Part shown: piece after piece, positions 33,074 through 45,500 of the stretch | Layout: the number at the start of each line of letters is the position of its first letter | How positions within the stretch are numbered: position 1 is the stretch's first letter | Assembly (NCBI GenBank): GCA_004369085.1 | Contig: ML210243.1 | Span: forward strand, 41,411-105,410 | Length of the DNA: 64,000 nucleotides | Direction of reading: 5' to 3' | Source: Coprinopsis marcescibilis | Lineage: Eukaryota > Basidiomycota > Agaricomycetes > Agaricales > Psathyrellaceae | Notes under the pieces: model-generated | What the model was told of the DNA's origin: nothing | The model's input: the letters and a program-made list of their open reading frames with translations, nothing else | Databases searched by the model: none | Made by a program: the position numbers and the translations under genes

Positions 33074-35955
33074 ATGCTCTATCGCCATTTCGCCCCTTCC
33101 AATACCTCTCTCTCCGACGATTACGACGACGACGAGCCCGCACAGACCAACTTTTTCAACAGCGACCAGCCCCTGTTCGACCTAGATGCTGCAGTACAAC
33201 CCCATTGGTCGGCAAAGACCCCTACGCTACCCACCAAGGGGTCCATGAAAGCGACCCTCAAATCCCCGATCTCCAATCTTCCCCCAGAGATTGTCATCTA
33301 CATTCTCAAACATGTTCATGCTAGTCGCGATCTCCTAAGCGCACTGCGTGTCTCCCGGACGTGGTGCGAATGCGCGGTAGAGCTCTTATGGCACAAACCT
33401 GCGTTCACCCGATATAGTACCCTTGAGAAGATGTCCAAGCTGCTCAAACGCTCCCGGCAAACATTCCCCTACGCAAGATTTATCCGTCGCCTCAATTTCC
33501 TCGCAATAGGCTCGGAGCTGCGGGACGACACACTCTCGGTGTTCAACCGTTGCGTACGTCTGGAACGCCTCACCCTCACTGGCTGCAAGATGGTTACTCC
33601 AAAGTCCCTCGAACAAGTCCTCACTTGTTTCCCTAATATTGTCGCCGTAGACCTCACCGGAGTCGTGGAAACCACCACCGAGGTCGTGTCCGCATTCGCC
33701 TCAGTCGCCAAGCGGTTGCAGGGCATCAACCTTACCAACTGTAACAAGGTTGGCGACCCTGCGTTGATTGCCCTCGGAGAAAATTGTCCCATGCTTCGCA
33801 GGGTCAAGTTGAGTGGTGCAACACTCGTAACCGACGCCGGGGTTTCAGCCATTGTTCAGAATTGCCCGCTTCTTCTCGAACTCGACCTTCATCAGTGCGA
33901 ACTCATCACTGACATCGCGATTCGTGATGTATGGCTCTATTCCAATCATATGCGCGAACTTCGCCTGTCCCACTGCCCCGCCTTAACCGACCTTGCCTTC
34001 CCTTCCGTTAATTCCGCCGTCAATCCATTCCCCAACGCCGACCCCAACGCCCTTCCCTTGCTCTATGTCAATCGCACATTCGAACAACTGCGCTTGCTGG
34101 ACCTTACAAATTGCTCACAAATCACGGATGACGCTGTAGAGGGTATTATTGCACACGCACCAAAGATCCGAAATCTGGTGCTTTCAAAGTGCGGATTCCT
34201 TACGGATCGTTCGGTTGACGCAATTTGCAGTCTGGGGAAGCATTTGCATTATCTTCACCTCGGTCATGCATCAAGGATTACAGATGCATCCGTAAAATCG
34301 CTAGCACGCAGCTGCACTCGGATTCGGTATATTGACTTCGCGAGTCAGTGCGACATTCTTCTTTTTATATAGTTGCCCCCGCTAATAGAGCATGCAGATT
34401 GCGTCAAACTTACGGATATGTCAGTTTTCGAACTGTCCGCTCTTCCCAAGCTTCGTCGAATCGGTCTCGTTCGCGTCACCAACCTCACCGACGAAGCAGT
34501 TTACTCGCTTGCCGAGCGCCATGCAACTCTTGAGCGCATTCATCTATCCTATTGCGATCAAATATCAGTCATGGCCGTGCACTTTTTGTTGCTCAAGCTG
34601 CATAAGCTTACGCATCTCAGCTTATCCGGCGTCCCCGCATTCCGCCAGCGGGAGCTTCAAACTTTTTGCCGCGAGGCTCCGAGGGTAAGCCCCTATTTCT
34701 CACATTCCAATTGGTTTTGCCTAACACATCTTTTCAGGACTTTAATACTGCTCAGCGCCAGAATTTCTGCGTTTTCTCTGGGAAAGGTGTCTCCCAATTG
34801 CGCACGTTCCTCACCCAACTCTTCGACACTATCACAGAACAGAATGCCACTGACGACACTGAATACGAAGACGATGATTTCCCGGAACCTTTTCATCCTG
34901 CTGCCACTCCGGAACCCGAGGCAGCTGATGTCGACGAGGAGATTACCCCCTTCCACGTCATCAATCCCAACAACGTCACAATAAATCGAGGCTCTAGGTG
35001 GGCATTGACGCCCCGGGCTTATGAATTAGCCTTGCAGCGAGAGCAGAACAGGCGTACCCAACGCGAGAACCCCACTGCTCCCCCACCCATCGTCACTGTT
35101 CCTGAGGGATTAACACTGCCAGGTACCATTCAGGGGGCAGCCAACTCCACGGTAGATCGCAGGGACCAACCGGGGCGTGGCAGAGGTGCGGTAGCCGACA
35201 TGCTCCCCATCGTAGAATCACCAGTCACGACACCCGCTGGAGTCTCTGGAGAATCTGAGCCTGGTTCTAGTGGCACGGGGTTCTTCCAAATCTTTCAAGA
35301 GCCCATCTCGCCCATAGGCAATGGGGCTATGACGCCCGACCTGAATTTTGCAGAGATTGGCCATGGAAGAGGGACGACGAATCGAACTACGACTAGGTTG
35401 CCCAATGCTGGCCATGCCGCTCGAATTAGACCTGATGCTCAGGCTCCTCCCCCGGCCGTCCAGTTCGATTCTGCTGCCGTTGCAGCAGCGTTGCAGCAGG
35501 AGATAGAACCTGGCTCGAGTAGGGCTCGGTCCGAGCAGGCGACCTCTGTGGGATTGACGATTGAAAACCCTAGCTGGGACTTGCAAAGGCGCCGCCAGGC
35601 AAATGACCCGACAATTCGAGATCTAGAGGCTTCGGTCCACTCTGCCCTCAACACAGGCCGTGCTTCTCGAGCTCGAGTGAGTGGAAGGATGAGGGACAGA
35701 TTAAATACTGGGGGTAATGGGTCCAGCTCCAGAGGCAGAAGCGTAAGAAGGACTCTTCGCAATGGGCTGAGTGCCGCAGAAAATATTGCAAGCACACTTT
35801 TGTTTGGAAGGAACTTGCCAGAGGAAGGGGCGTCATCGTCTCAGACTGCATCCTCGTCTTCCGCATCACCTCGTCCTCACCACTCTCAGCCACAGTCGGA
35901 ACCTCAGCCAGACGCTACTGGATCTTCGAATGCACATTGGTTTGGGTCTAGGTGA
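33074..35955 (+). CDS. GRR1: F-box and leucine-rich-repeat protein, GRR1 type
   Basis: Three exons (33074-34343, 34398-34684, 34738-35955) give 924 residues. An F-box (SNLPPEIVIYILKHVHAS, about residues 67-110) precedes a series of cysteine-containing LRRs (LTLTGCKMVTP, INLTNCNKVGD, LDLHQCELITD, LRLSHCPALTD, LDLTNCSQITD, LVLSKCGFLTD). After the LRRs comes QNFCVFSGKGVSQLRTFL, where family members end or extend, and then about 370 disordered residues rich in Ser, Arg and Pro ending AHWFGSR. GRR1 is the substrate receptor of an SCF ubiquitin ligase and acts in nutrient sensing and cell-cycle control (known in yeast; role here inferred). It is the parent-type copy of the partial gene at the left edge. 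Confidence 0.93.
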
Positions 35956-36499
35956 ACGGATAGCTCGGCTTCAAAAGAACCACTTTTCAACGATTCATCA
36001 ACACAGCTGGGGACGGAAAAGACAAGACATGACCATCATTAGAGTTTGTGAACTCTAGAACACACCTTCGGGCGTGCTTATTCTGTTGTACAACATATTC
36101 CTTTTTCTCTATCACATTCACGGCATTTTGCTTCCCTCTCCCAATAAACAGCATCTCTGGTTATTCTTTTCTTTCGTTCTTTGAAATTTGAATTACTGGG
36201 ATGGGAAAACGTCATTATTCTTCTGTATGTACCCCTATGGCAGTAACTTAGTGTGACCATGGACGTCCCTCGGGTGCTTCTAAATTGTATTTTTCCACGT
36301 TGTAGCTTTAAACTGTCTGGCCTCTAGGTCCGGCGAAATCCTGTAGATAATAAGTAACTGAATATCTATCTTCTATAATGGTCTTCGAAGTGAGAAAGTG
36401 GGTCGAGTAAAAGAGTCACAGTAAGATCTCGTTGTGCTTAGTCACCTTGTTTGAACGCGTCTGAAGTCTCTGACACCGGCAAAAGACCAGTCCAATGCA
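35956..36499. other. Intergenic, GRR1 3' flank and CFT2 5' flank
   Basis: Contains two consecutive hairpins at 36041-36076 (listed separately), an ACGCGT at 36455-36460 and a mini-uORF that overlaps the CFT2 start. Nothing else was recognised. Confidence 0.5.
36041..36076 (+). repeat. Tandem small hairpins in the GRR1 3' flank
   Basis: AGAGTT-TGTG-AACTCT at 36041-36056 is a perfect 6-bp stem with a 4-base loop. Four bases later, CACACC-TTCG-GGCGTG at 36061-36076 is a 6-bp stem with one mismatch and a TTCG loop. They lie 86 bases after the GRR1 stop and so are probably in its 3' UTR. Confidence 0.55.
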
Positions 36500-36503
36500 A
36501 TGA
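36495..36503 (+). promoter_or_regulatory. Two-codon uORF overlapping the CFT2 start
   Basis: ATG CAA TGA at 36495-36503. Its stop shares bases with the main ATG at 36500-36502 (ATGA overlap). The uORF ATG has C at -3 (weak) and the main ATG has G at -3 (better), so leaky scanning or reinitiation would be expected. Confidence 0.6.
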
Positions 36504-39500
36504 TCACTTTTACTCCTCTGGCAGGCGCCGCTTGCTCGTCGTCTACGACGCCGCTTGCTTATGTTCTCCAGGTCGACGATGTCAGAATACTGCTCGACTG
36601 TGGCTCGCCTGACTGGGTGCAAGAACCGTCACCTTTCAACGAGGATGCGATGACAGAAGACCCCCAGCCCCAGTCTCCGCCATGGCAAGAATATTGCGAG
36701 TCGTTGAAAAAGTGGGTGAATAAAGTCTCTAATACTCGTCTGGATTTAATAGGGAGTCAATTAGAATCGCGCCTACGATAGATCTCGTGTTACTCTCGCA
36801 TGGAGACCTTGCACATTGCGGACTGTTCCCTTGGGCGTATTCAAGATGGGGATTGAAGGCTCCTGTGTATACCACTCTTCCTGTTCAAGCTATGGGACGG
36901 ATTGCGGTCATGGAGGATGTTGAGGGTGTCCGGGCAGAATTTGAGGTGGAACTGGATGAATCTCTGGAACCAGAGTCGGAAACGACCATTGAGCCGACCG
37001 ACGTTGAGGACCAACCACAAGAAAAGCCGTTGCCGACAACTGGTGCCAATGGAGTCTGCGTTGCCACCCTAATTGAAGTTCAAGACGCCTTTAGCTCTAT
37101 TAACACCTTGCGTTACTCTCAACCAATCCATTTACAAGGTGAGGATGGTACATGCCGCTTCCAGTTTAGGTGTCGGATTAACCGTTCCTTTGCAGGAAAA
37201 TGTCAAGGTTTGACAATAACGCCGTTCAATGCTGGTCACTCGCTAGGTGGCACTATATGGAAGATTCGGTCGCCGTCGTCTGGAACCATTTTGTACGCGG
37301 TGAACCTGAATCATATGCGGGAGAGGCATTTGGACGGAACGGTGTTGATGATGCGGCCTGGCGGTGGAGGAGGATTTGAGTCTCTTGTGCGACCAGACTT
37401 GCTCATTACAGACGCAGAACGAGCTGCGGTAATAACAAGTCGGAGGAAAGACCGCGATGCTGCTCTTATTGGTGTGTTTCTCTTCCCTGTCGAAGAATTA
37501 TACAGCCTTCCTAACGGTTTTCAGATACAATTACCGCCACCCTTACTTCAAGAAACTCTTTGTTGCTGCCTTGTGACTCGAGTACGCGCATTCTCGAGTT
37601 ACTTGTGTTACTCGACCAGCATTGGAACTACTCTCGCCTCAACTTCCCCATCTGTCTACTCTCAAAAACCGGTCGCGAAATGTTGACGCACGTCAGGAGT
37701 ATGATGGAATGGCTGGGAGGCACAATCAATAAAGAGGATGTCGGCGAAGACGGGAACAAACGGTCACAGCATGCCAACAAACGTAGAAGGGATGACGAAG
37801 GAGAAGATGAAGCATTGGGAGCGTTTGCTCTGCGGTTCAAGCACCTTGAATTCTTCCCGAATCCACAAGCATTACTAGAACGACACTCGTCAAAAGACCC
37901 CAAACTAATTATTGCTATTCCGGCCTCACTGTCACACGGACCATCGCGGCAACTCTTTGCGGACTTTGCGACTGTTCCTGACAATGTTGTCCTCCTCACC
38001 AGTCGCGGTGCAGAAGGCACATTAGGCCGAGCGTTGTTCAACAAGTGGAATGATTCTCAGCGAGCAGACGATAAATGGGACAAGGGAAAGATTGGGCGAA
38101 ATGTTATGATGGATGGTGCTATTCGCCTCAAGGTCAGTTCAACAGCTGTCGTTGAGCCTTTCTCTGAAAGTGCCATAGATGTACCACAAAGTTCCTCTCC
38201 AGGGAACTGAACTCGAGGAGTATATCGCGAGAGAGCGTGCCGCGAAAGAGAAGGAGGTAGCCCAACAAGCGGCCATGGCACGAAACCAGCGAATGCTCGA
38301 GGCTGATGAGGACGACAGCGATTCTGACTCTGACACCGACTCCGATGCGTCTGATGATGAGTCGGATGACGATCTGGACATGGAAGTTGATGGTACAGAA
38401 CGCAAGCGAAGGAAGCGAAAGGGCGACAAGGAGGACGGCGGTGATTGGGCAGACGGAGATGAAGGTCTCACAAAGCAATTGCTCTCGTTTGACATACATT
38501 TGAAAGGAAAGGTGTCGAAGTCCACGTCGTTTTTCAAGAGTGTTGGAGGGCAGACTCAACGTTTCCGTATGTTCCCGTACGTAGATAAGAAGAGGAGGGT
38601 GGACGAGTACGGTGAGACCATTGATGTCGGTATGTGGCTGCGAAAGGGCAAGGCTCTTGAAGAGGAGGCGGAGCAAAAGGACAAAAAGGAGCAGGCAGAC
38701 GATGATGATGAGGTATTTATTTTCTTCTCTTTCTACAGGGCGGTATTCATGCGTTTTGTTACAGAAAATCGCCGAACCACCCTCAAAATACGTCACGATG
38801 GAAGTCGAAGTCCAGCTTGCTTGCAGATTGCTTTTCATTGATATGGAAGGCCTGAACGACGGTCGTGCTGTGAAAACAATCGTCCCTCAAGTCAACCCAC
38901 GACGCATGATCGTGGTGCATGCATCAGAGCCTGCGACACAGGCCCTCATTGATAGTTGTGGAAGCATAAAATCCATGACCAAGGATATTCACGCTCCTGC
39001 GAAAGGAGAGTCGATACAAATCGGCCAACAGATCAACAATTTCTCAATATCCATTAGCGACGAACTGCTCGCGTCTCTTCGCATGTCACGAGTGAGTAAC
39101 TTTGCCAGAAACAGTTTTACTTGGTTTTATGATCGAATACTTCTAGTTCGAGGACAATGAGATTGGCTACGTGAGAGGGCGAATAGTCGCCCATGCGAAC
39201 TCGACAATTCCTATCCTTGAACCAGCGTCATCCGCCTTCCCGTCACAAGCACCCGCGAAGCAAATCTTGCGACAGCGCAAGCTTGGCGCGCGGTCACAAG
39301 TCGCCCTTCCCCATTCAACAATGATTGGCGAGCTCAAGCTTACGGCATTGAAATCCCGCCTGGCTAGTGTTGGGGTGCAGGCTGAACTAGTCGGTGAGGG
39401 TGTGCTCATATGTGGAGCTGGCGCCAAACAAGGCTCGCTGGGAGACTGGACGGAAACGGTTGCAGTGCGCAAGGTAGCAAGGGGGAAGGTCGAGTTGGAG

Positions 39501-39575
39501 GGTAATGTTTCGGATGTGTATTATACCGTCCGGAAGGAGATCTATAATCTACATGCTCTCGTGGCTGCTGCGTAG
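36500..39575 (+). CDS. CFT2: Cleavage and polyadenylation factor CPSF100 / CFT2
   Basis: Starts MITFTPLAGAACSSST, then YVLQVDDVRILLDCGSPDW, a metallo-beta-lactamase fold with LLSHGDLAHCGLFPW, TPFNAGHSLGGTIWKI, LYAVNLNHMRERHLDG, a beta-CASP region (NSLLLPCDSSTRILELLV, KLIIAIPASLSHGPSRQ), an acidic/basic insert (DDSDSDSDTDSDASDDE, RKRRKRKGDKED), TSFFKSVGGQTQRFRMFPYV, and the C-terminal domain AEPPSKYVTMEVEVQLACR... ending NLHALVAAA. In the HxHxDH position the sequence is HGDLAH, so two metal ligands are lost, as in other CPSF100 proteins that are catalytically dead partners of CPSF73. The complex cleaves pre-mRNA before polyadenylation. About 900 residues and several introns. Confidence 0.93.
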
Positions 39576-40064
39576 TGTTGTTCGTCTGTATATCCTAGTG
39601 TACATGTATATCTTTTGTCATATGAACGTCCCCATCGGTTCGACTAGTTTCTAGAATTTGGGTCTGTTGTTGCGTAGAATCACCAGGTGAATGTGGTTGT
39701 TCCTTCTCCATCCTAAATGCCGTGATCCATAGGGCCCCAAGTAAATATTCTGAGATCCTGAGCAGTGTGGTCGAGCACAGACCCTACAGATGGGATCGTG
39801 GTCAGGCAACGGCGAAGACACGTAATCAAGTTACCGGCGTTTATTCATACATACTAGTGCTCAAGGTGACCGGTGAAACCTAAGATCGAGGACCCTGGAA
39901 TATGCATCTCGGATCCGAGTATGCCATCGCCATTGATTGTGTCGCTAATGACCGTAAGTAATGGTAGGTATAACTTGGATTATATAGTCGAAGTGTAATG
40001 AGTGAGGTGTACGGCGTGTATTATAATATACGAGAATAGCGACAGGTGGGGGGACAGAGATTGC
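39576..40064. other. Convergent spacer with a 12-bp palindrome
   Basis: 3' ends of CFT2 and the surface-protein gene meet here. CTCGGATCCGAG at 39908-39919 is a perfect palindrome with GCAT/ATGC extending it imperfectly. No gene or RNA is seen in the 489 bases. Confidence 0.5.
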
Positions 40065-41683
40065 CTAGGTTTGAGTGGGATATGGTGGTGGCAGCTCCCT
40101 GATAGAAGGAAGGCCAGAATCTGTGTGCTGGATGATAATTTCCTCTCCGGGGGCGCCAGACGGTCCAGCACCACTGGAAGAAGCAGACATTGCCTCCGAG
40201 GCCTTTGAGTACACCGAGTTAGCAGGCCCACTGGCAGCAGAAGCCGGGGCTGTTGCACTGGGGCGCATCGAGGATGTATCGCTGGTGGGGCCTCTTGGCG
40301 CACTAGCAATGGGTGCTGTGAAGGTTGGTGGAACGATGGAGCTTCCAACGGATGTAGCGGAAGCAGGCCCAGGGTATCGGTTCTCTGCTTCCTGCTTCTT
40401 TGACATGATAGTACTTGGAACTGAAGAGACACTGAATGGGCCTCCGACATCGAAAGGGGTGATGCTTGGGGGACCACCAAGTGGTGACGACGGATTTTTA
40501 TTGAAGTGAACCTTCTCCGTTTCAGAGTCTTGACCAGTTTCCCTGTTCTTCCTTCTTCTGAAGAACCAGATGGCGAAACCTATGGCGCCGAGGAGAACGA
40601 CAACCACAGGGACAGTGATTCCGGCGATTAACGCTGTATTGTTTTTGCCTCCTTCCTTCTGTTCTGCTTCACTGGGTTTGTTTCCGCTTTCTGCATCTGC
40701 TTTATCTCCACCGGGTGCGGGTCGTCCGTCGTCTTGCTGCGGGGTTTCTGCCTGCTCAGGCTTGACAAACCCTAGAGATACCCAGTCTCCTTGAGAGGTG
40801 AGTAGACCTGGACATACTGGCTCGCCAACACCTTCTGTGGCGATTAAAAAAGTGCCAGTGGCCCAACGACCAGTCCTAACAAAACAAAGTTTGATCAAGA
40901 GATGCACATAACAAAAGAGAAACTTTACTTACGAGTCAGAGGCAGATACAGCTAGCTGTGCACCAGGAGGTGCCCTGTTAATCCAGATATAGGCATCGAA
41001 CTGAGCGGTCAGGGTATCATTGGTTACGGTGGGTGCATCCAAGGAGGCGATGGTTATGTTATAGGGCGGCACTCCTCCATCTATAGCAATGCCCAACGGT
41101 TCACAATTCTGCAATCTTCCGGTGACATTGGTCCACACAACGAAGTCAGGCTGGGCAGGACTTGATACGACGCAATCGACAGAGCTCCCGGCGACAACAT
41201 CAAATGTTATTGGGGGGATTCCACCTCCACTGGCAGTAGAATCGACAACGTTTAACACAAGCTTTGAACCTAGTAAGGGTAATGTTCTTGGTCAACGAGA
41301 AGCACTGAAATTCAGCACAAAAAACACTTGCCTGGTGGATGTGTGACAGTATAGCTGAGTGCCCCGTCCTCCGTCCCTATGAGCGATCTCCTTGGAGTGC
41401 CGTCGATCTCATAGGCGATCATATAGTACGGGGGGACGCCAGCACTCAGCTGAGACTCCACCTGGATTGCGAGAGGTTGGCATGTAGGAAGGCTGGTACC
41501 CAGTCCCTACACAATTCATCGCGACGTTAAATTCGGGAGGACATCTGGATTCAATGCGGCTTAGACACTTACATCGGACAAAAATCGAAATTGTTGCGAG
41601 ATGGGACGGTCTTGAGCCAGCGATGGGGAAAGAAAGCTCAGGCAAACCAGAGCAACGGACAGGAGCGGGCGGTGTCGGTACAT
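40065..41683 (-). CDS. Single-pass surface glycoprotein with two tandem extracellular domains
   Basis: ATG 41681-41683 gives a signal peptide (LLSVALVCLSFLSPSLAQ). Two related ectodomain modules follow, each with a CxPL start and a Cys end: CQPLAIQ...GVPPYYMIAYEIDG... and CEPLGIAIDGGVPPYNITI.... N-glycosylation sites (NVT, NIT, NDT) are present. A transmembrane segment (ALIAGITVPVVVVLLGAIGF) is followed by RRRKNRE stop-transfer and a long Ser/Pro-rich cytosolic tail ending IRELPPPYPTQT (stop 40065-40067). The PPPY motif could bind WW domains, as in targets of Rsp5-type ligases. Type I topology is clear; the ligand or role is unknown. Confidence 0.78.
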
Positions 41684-42509
41684 CGCGGTCAGTGTTGGCA
41701 GGATCTTTGTACTGTTCGATGTTCAACTGAGGATGAGCACTCAGGGAAACGGACCCTCAGGCGGGTCGCAGCTACGTGGTGGCTAAGCAGTCAAAATGGT
41801 GGGCGGGAAAAAGATTCGAGTGGCAACTCCACAGTCCATCGCCACCATACTTTGAAGTGTGTTTCACGGCCAAAATGTTTCCACAAGAGTCGACAACTTG
41901 GCAGGATCAAGATTTTTAATAGCCCCCTCAACGTAACCTCCATATGTCCACTAACATCAATGATGGGAAGTATATCGGATGTTTCAAAGTACTCAAACTG
42001 GCCTAGCAGACAGCAAGTCAAGCCTGGTGAATATGAAAAGAGCATATATTCCTCACCATTTTGGATCGATTATAGCGCTAGCGTATTCAGAAAAATACGA
42101 TAACTAAATTTTCTTGAAGTCCAGATCACCAACCCATATCATGCGAGAGGCTACATGGAGTTGAGTGGCAAGCGAAAATGGGCAGTCAGGAGACGGCGGG
42201 AAGGGAGCCGGTCGGTGCCTATGTCGAATCCCCTTTGTCTGCCGGAATTTCTAAGATTGACACGGTTAGGAACAGTCCCGAGCCATCTGGTCTAGCAATG
42301 GAGACTAGCAACGATTACGAAATCAGTCGGGAGCTGACGCAGTTCATTCGCCAGTTCAAGTTCTTCTCCACCTACATAACAATGTCATTCCATTAGTGAT
42401 TAAATGTGTGACTAGAATTCCATTTGGTAACCGATAGTAAGCTATGAAAATAAGCCGAGGGCTCTTTCACGAGATAATCATAATCATGTATGGCGTCTTT
42501 AACACACCT
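41684..42509. other. Tandem intergenic region, no firm gene
   Basis: An 826-base spacer between the surface-protein start and the lipin stop. A 72-codon ATG frame at 42178-42396 (plus strand; MGSQETAGREPVGAY...) has no recognised motif and is left uncalled. No tRNA or repeat was seen. Confidence 0.4.
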
Positions 42510-45500
42510 CTAAAGGAATGGCACCTTCTGCATTTCACCAGCCGCAAGCAAATCATCGTCAAAGGCCTCTTCAGCATGTTCTTCTGGTGCAACTTCTGGA
42601 TCATGTTCGCCGTCATATTCATCATGATCCTCTTCTTCATCTTCGTCGAAATCCATGTCTTCTTCGTGCAGAGACCCAGGCATGCTTGTGATACTGCGCC
42701 TACGCTCTCGTCTAGCCCTTCCATGGTTCTCTTCATCTTCGTCGTCAGAGCTATATGGATCCGGGCTGACGCTCCTCCGAATGCTGTTAACCGTGCTCAT
42801 AAACCCGAGCGTCGTGCTAAGCCTTTCGAAAGAAGACATTTGGCGAAGCTGGTTGTCTCTCTCGCCGTCTTCCTCTTCCAGTAAAGACCCTACGTCAGGT
42901 TTCATGGTCGCCTGCCTGCCTCCAGCGAGGCTGAAGTTGCGCAAGCGAGCCAGAGTACTTTGATTAGAGGTGTCCGAACGAGCACTTAAAGCCGGGGAGG
43001 GTGGAGACAAGTCCGGAAGAGGGAATTCTTGAACAGGTGCTCGCCAATAGTTAAAGTCTGTGAACTCTGGCGTCCATTTCCTGTGGATTGGAGGGAACAT
43101 CTGGTCCACCAAATCAGTCATATGGATGTATCTAAGAAACAAGATTTCAGCACACGGTCCAAGTTCAAAAAAGGAAGGGAGCATTTACGAAGACTTATAA
43201 CCAGCGAGTTCCAGCAGTTCCATCTTCACCTCACCCGCCGAGTCGATGGTGAATATCCGAGCGCTCGGAATATTAACGCTTCGATACGAGAGGGCATCTG
43301 TAATCCTATTTCCGAAGCCTGCATAGAATGGGTATTTGGAATGTTCGCCGAAAAGACGCTGGATATCTCGCAAACAAGCCATCTTGAACACCTCGGGCTT
43401 CCGCATAATGACCTCTCTGGGTATGACCGTCAGCGTCGTAGAAGTATAGAGATAGTTGATAACGCACCTGTGCAGCGAGGCCATTAATCTATCCGGACTC
43501 ATGATTACCGGACCCTCTGGTAGCTGATAGTTGTTTTGCTTGATTCCTTTGAGGTACCCACGGGTAGCATCTGCTTGTCCGATTGCACGGGAAGTAAGGT
43601 ACATGATCTTGTACCCGTTTCTGGTGATGTCGGTGTATAATTTGGCGACACCTAGATGCGTCCAGTCGCGTCCAATCATCGCGAATACGTGACCCAGACC
43701 GTCCGACCTACGACCTCAGTGAGTATTTCTTTATTCCCAGATATTGCATGAAAGCTGACTTTGTAATGGTGCCATCGATATCAGAAACAACAACAGCGTC
43801 GGTGTAGTCCCATACAAAGATCCTGGCAGTTGCTGCAACGGCCCCAGTTGTAGAGAGCGAAAATGTAATGGTGTTGGCGCCAGGCTTAAGGTCAAGTGAT
43901 TTCTGAGGGGTGTTATGTTAATGGACGACGAGGGGCTTCTATACCGAACACTTGCCAACTGATCAGAGGTCAAACGAAGGGTTTTCGCGTACTTGATATT
44001 GCGAATAGGTTCCGCTGGACGGTGAGGCTCTTGGATAGAGGGGCCAGGTTCCGTGGGCGTCACTTCAACTTTGAGCTCCTGTTCCTCCGAACGCTCGGTA
44101 GGCGGGTTCACAGATGGGAGATGCTCTTGTTTCATGTCCTTCATAGAAAATGAGTCTTTGAAGCACGGATGAACATATCAACCTTACCTCTGTGGCTGGA
44201 GCTGCTGAACCATTCTGAGGGTGAATATCGACATTTGTGGTTCGTCGGCTTCTACTCCACCATTGAGTCCACGACGATGAAGTGGGTTTGATCCCAGGAG
44301 GCGCGGTTTCAGGTCCCGGGATGTCTTCTATTGGTTCGGATTTTGCTCTCAGATGTATTGGCTTTGATCCTTGTTCTTCCTGAATACCAGGTGCTCCGCG
44401 CTCTACTTCGTCGTTCGATGGTGAGGTAGGACGCGATTCTTCCTCTGACGCAGGGGACATAGGCCTTGAACTTGGACCGAACGTTCGACGTTGCAAAGCA
44501 GCTTCGCGCCAGTGTACAAGGGCATCCATCAGCGGGGAGCCATCTTGGCGGGTCACATATCTATGTGCAATAGGTCAGCATTATACGTGCACCAAAGTCC
44601 CGGAAACGTACTGGTCGATACCAATCCACCGAATAACCAATGGAGGAGCTGAAACTATGCTCGAATCCTCAAGGAAGGTGTTGAAATCGACTAGGCCTTT
44701 CTGGAACACCTGAGCAGTATGTACGGGGTCTTCCTTCTTGAAGAATTGGCGTATAGCTTCCCCCGAGTATTCCCCGGTATCTTGCGTACTGTCCCGTTCG
44801 AGAGTCTCGTCGGGGAACACACTAAGCTCAAAGCCTACGCGCCGACCTTCTATTGACAGGATGAATTTTGTTGGGTCTCGTTTATTGGCATGCAGTGTGC
44901 CACCCAGACCAAACTCTGCGTTTTTTGAAGGGCTCTCGTCGATGCCAACTTCCTCAACCTTGACGTCATACACATCAGCGTCCTCTTCGTCAAAGTCCTC
45001 ATACTCTTTCCAACGTCTGCGGCGTTCCCTATGCTTTCGGCGCGTGGGGCTGTCTGGAACGGCGGCTGGAACGCTGTGACTTCTCCCATGCTCCTTCTCC
45101 GCAAGAGACCGACCCCGATGAGTGATAGGTTCTCCGTCGTCTTCCTCTTCGTCGCTATCTTGCATCACAGGTAACTGCATCCCACCGAGACGGCCGTTGC
45201 GGATTTGAAGCGTCTTGGCTCTTCTATGTGAGTTTGCAGGTGTGCCGTAAACCGGACCTTCGAGCCGACCACTTTTCGAGAAAGTGGCCTTCATAGGTGA
45301 TGGTTGGGGGAAACCTCCCCACTCCCATGAGTATTCTTGAATCTGCAGCCGTTGTGGTTGTGTGTTCTGTGTTGTCTCTGTGGAGGAGCCTGAAAGAATT
45401 TGGGTGGAATTAGCTTCGATTTCATCCATGACGTCAGGGGGCGGCTCAGAGGTGGCACGCAGCATTGGAAACGGAACGGTTTCAGGCTGACTGGCGCCAT

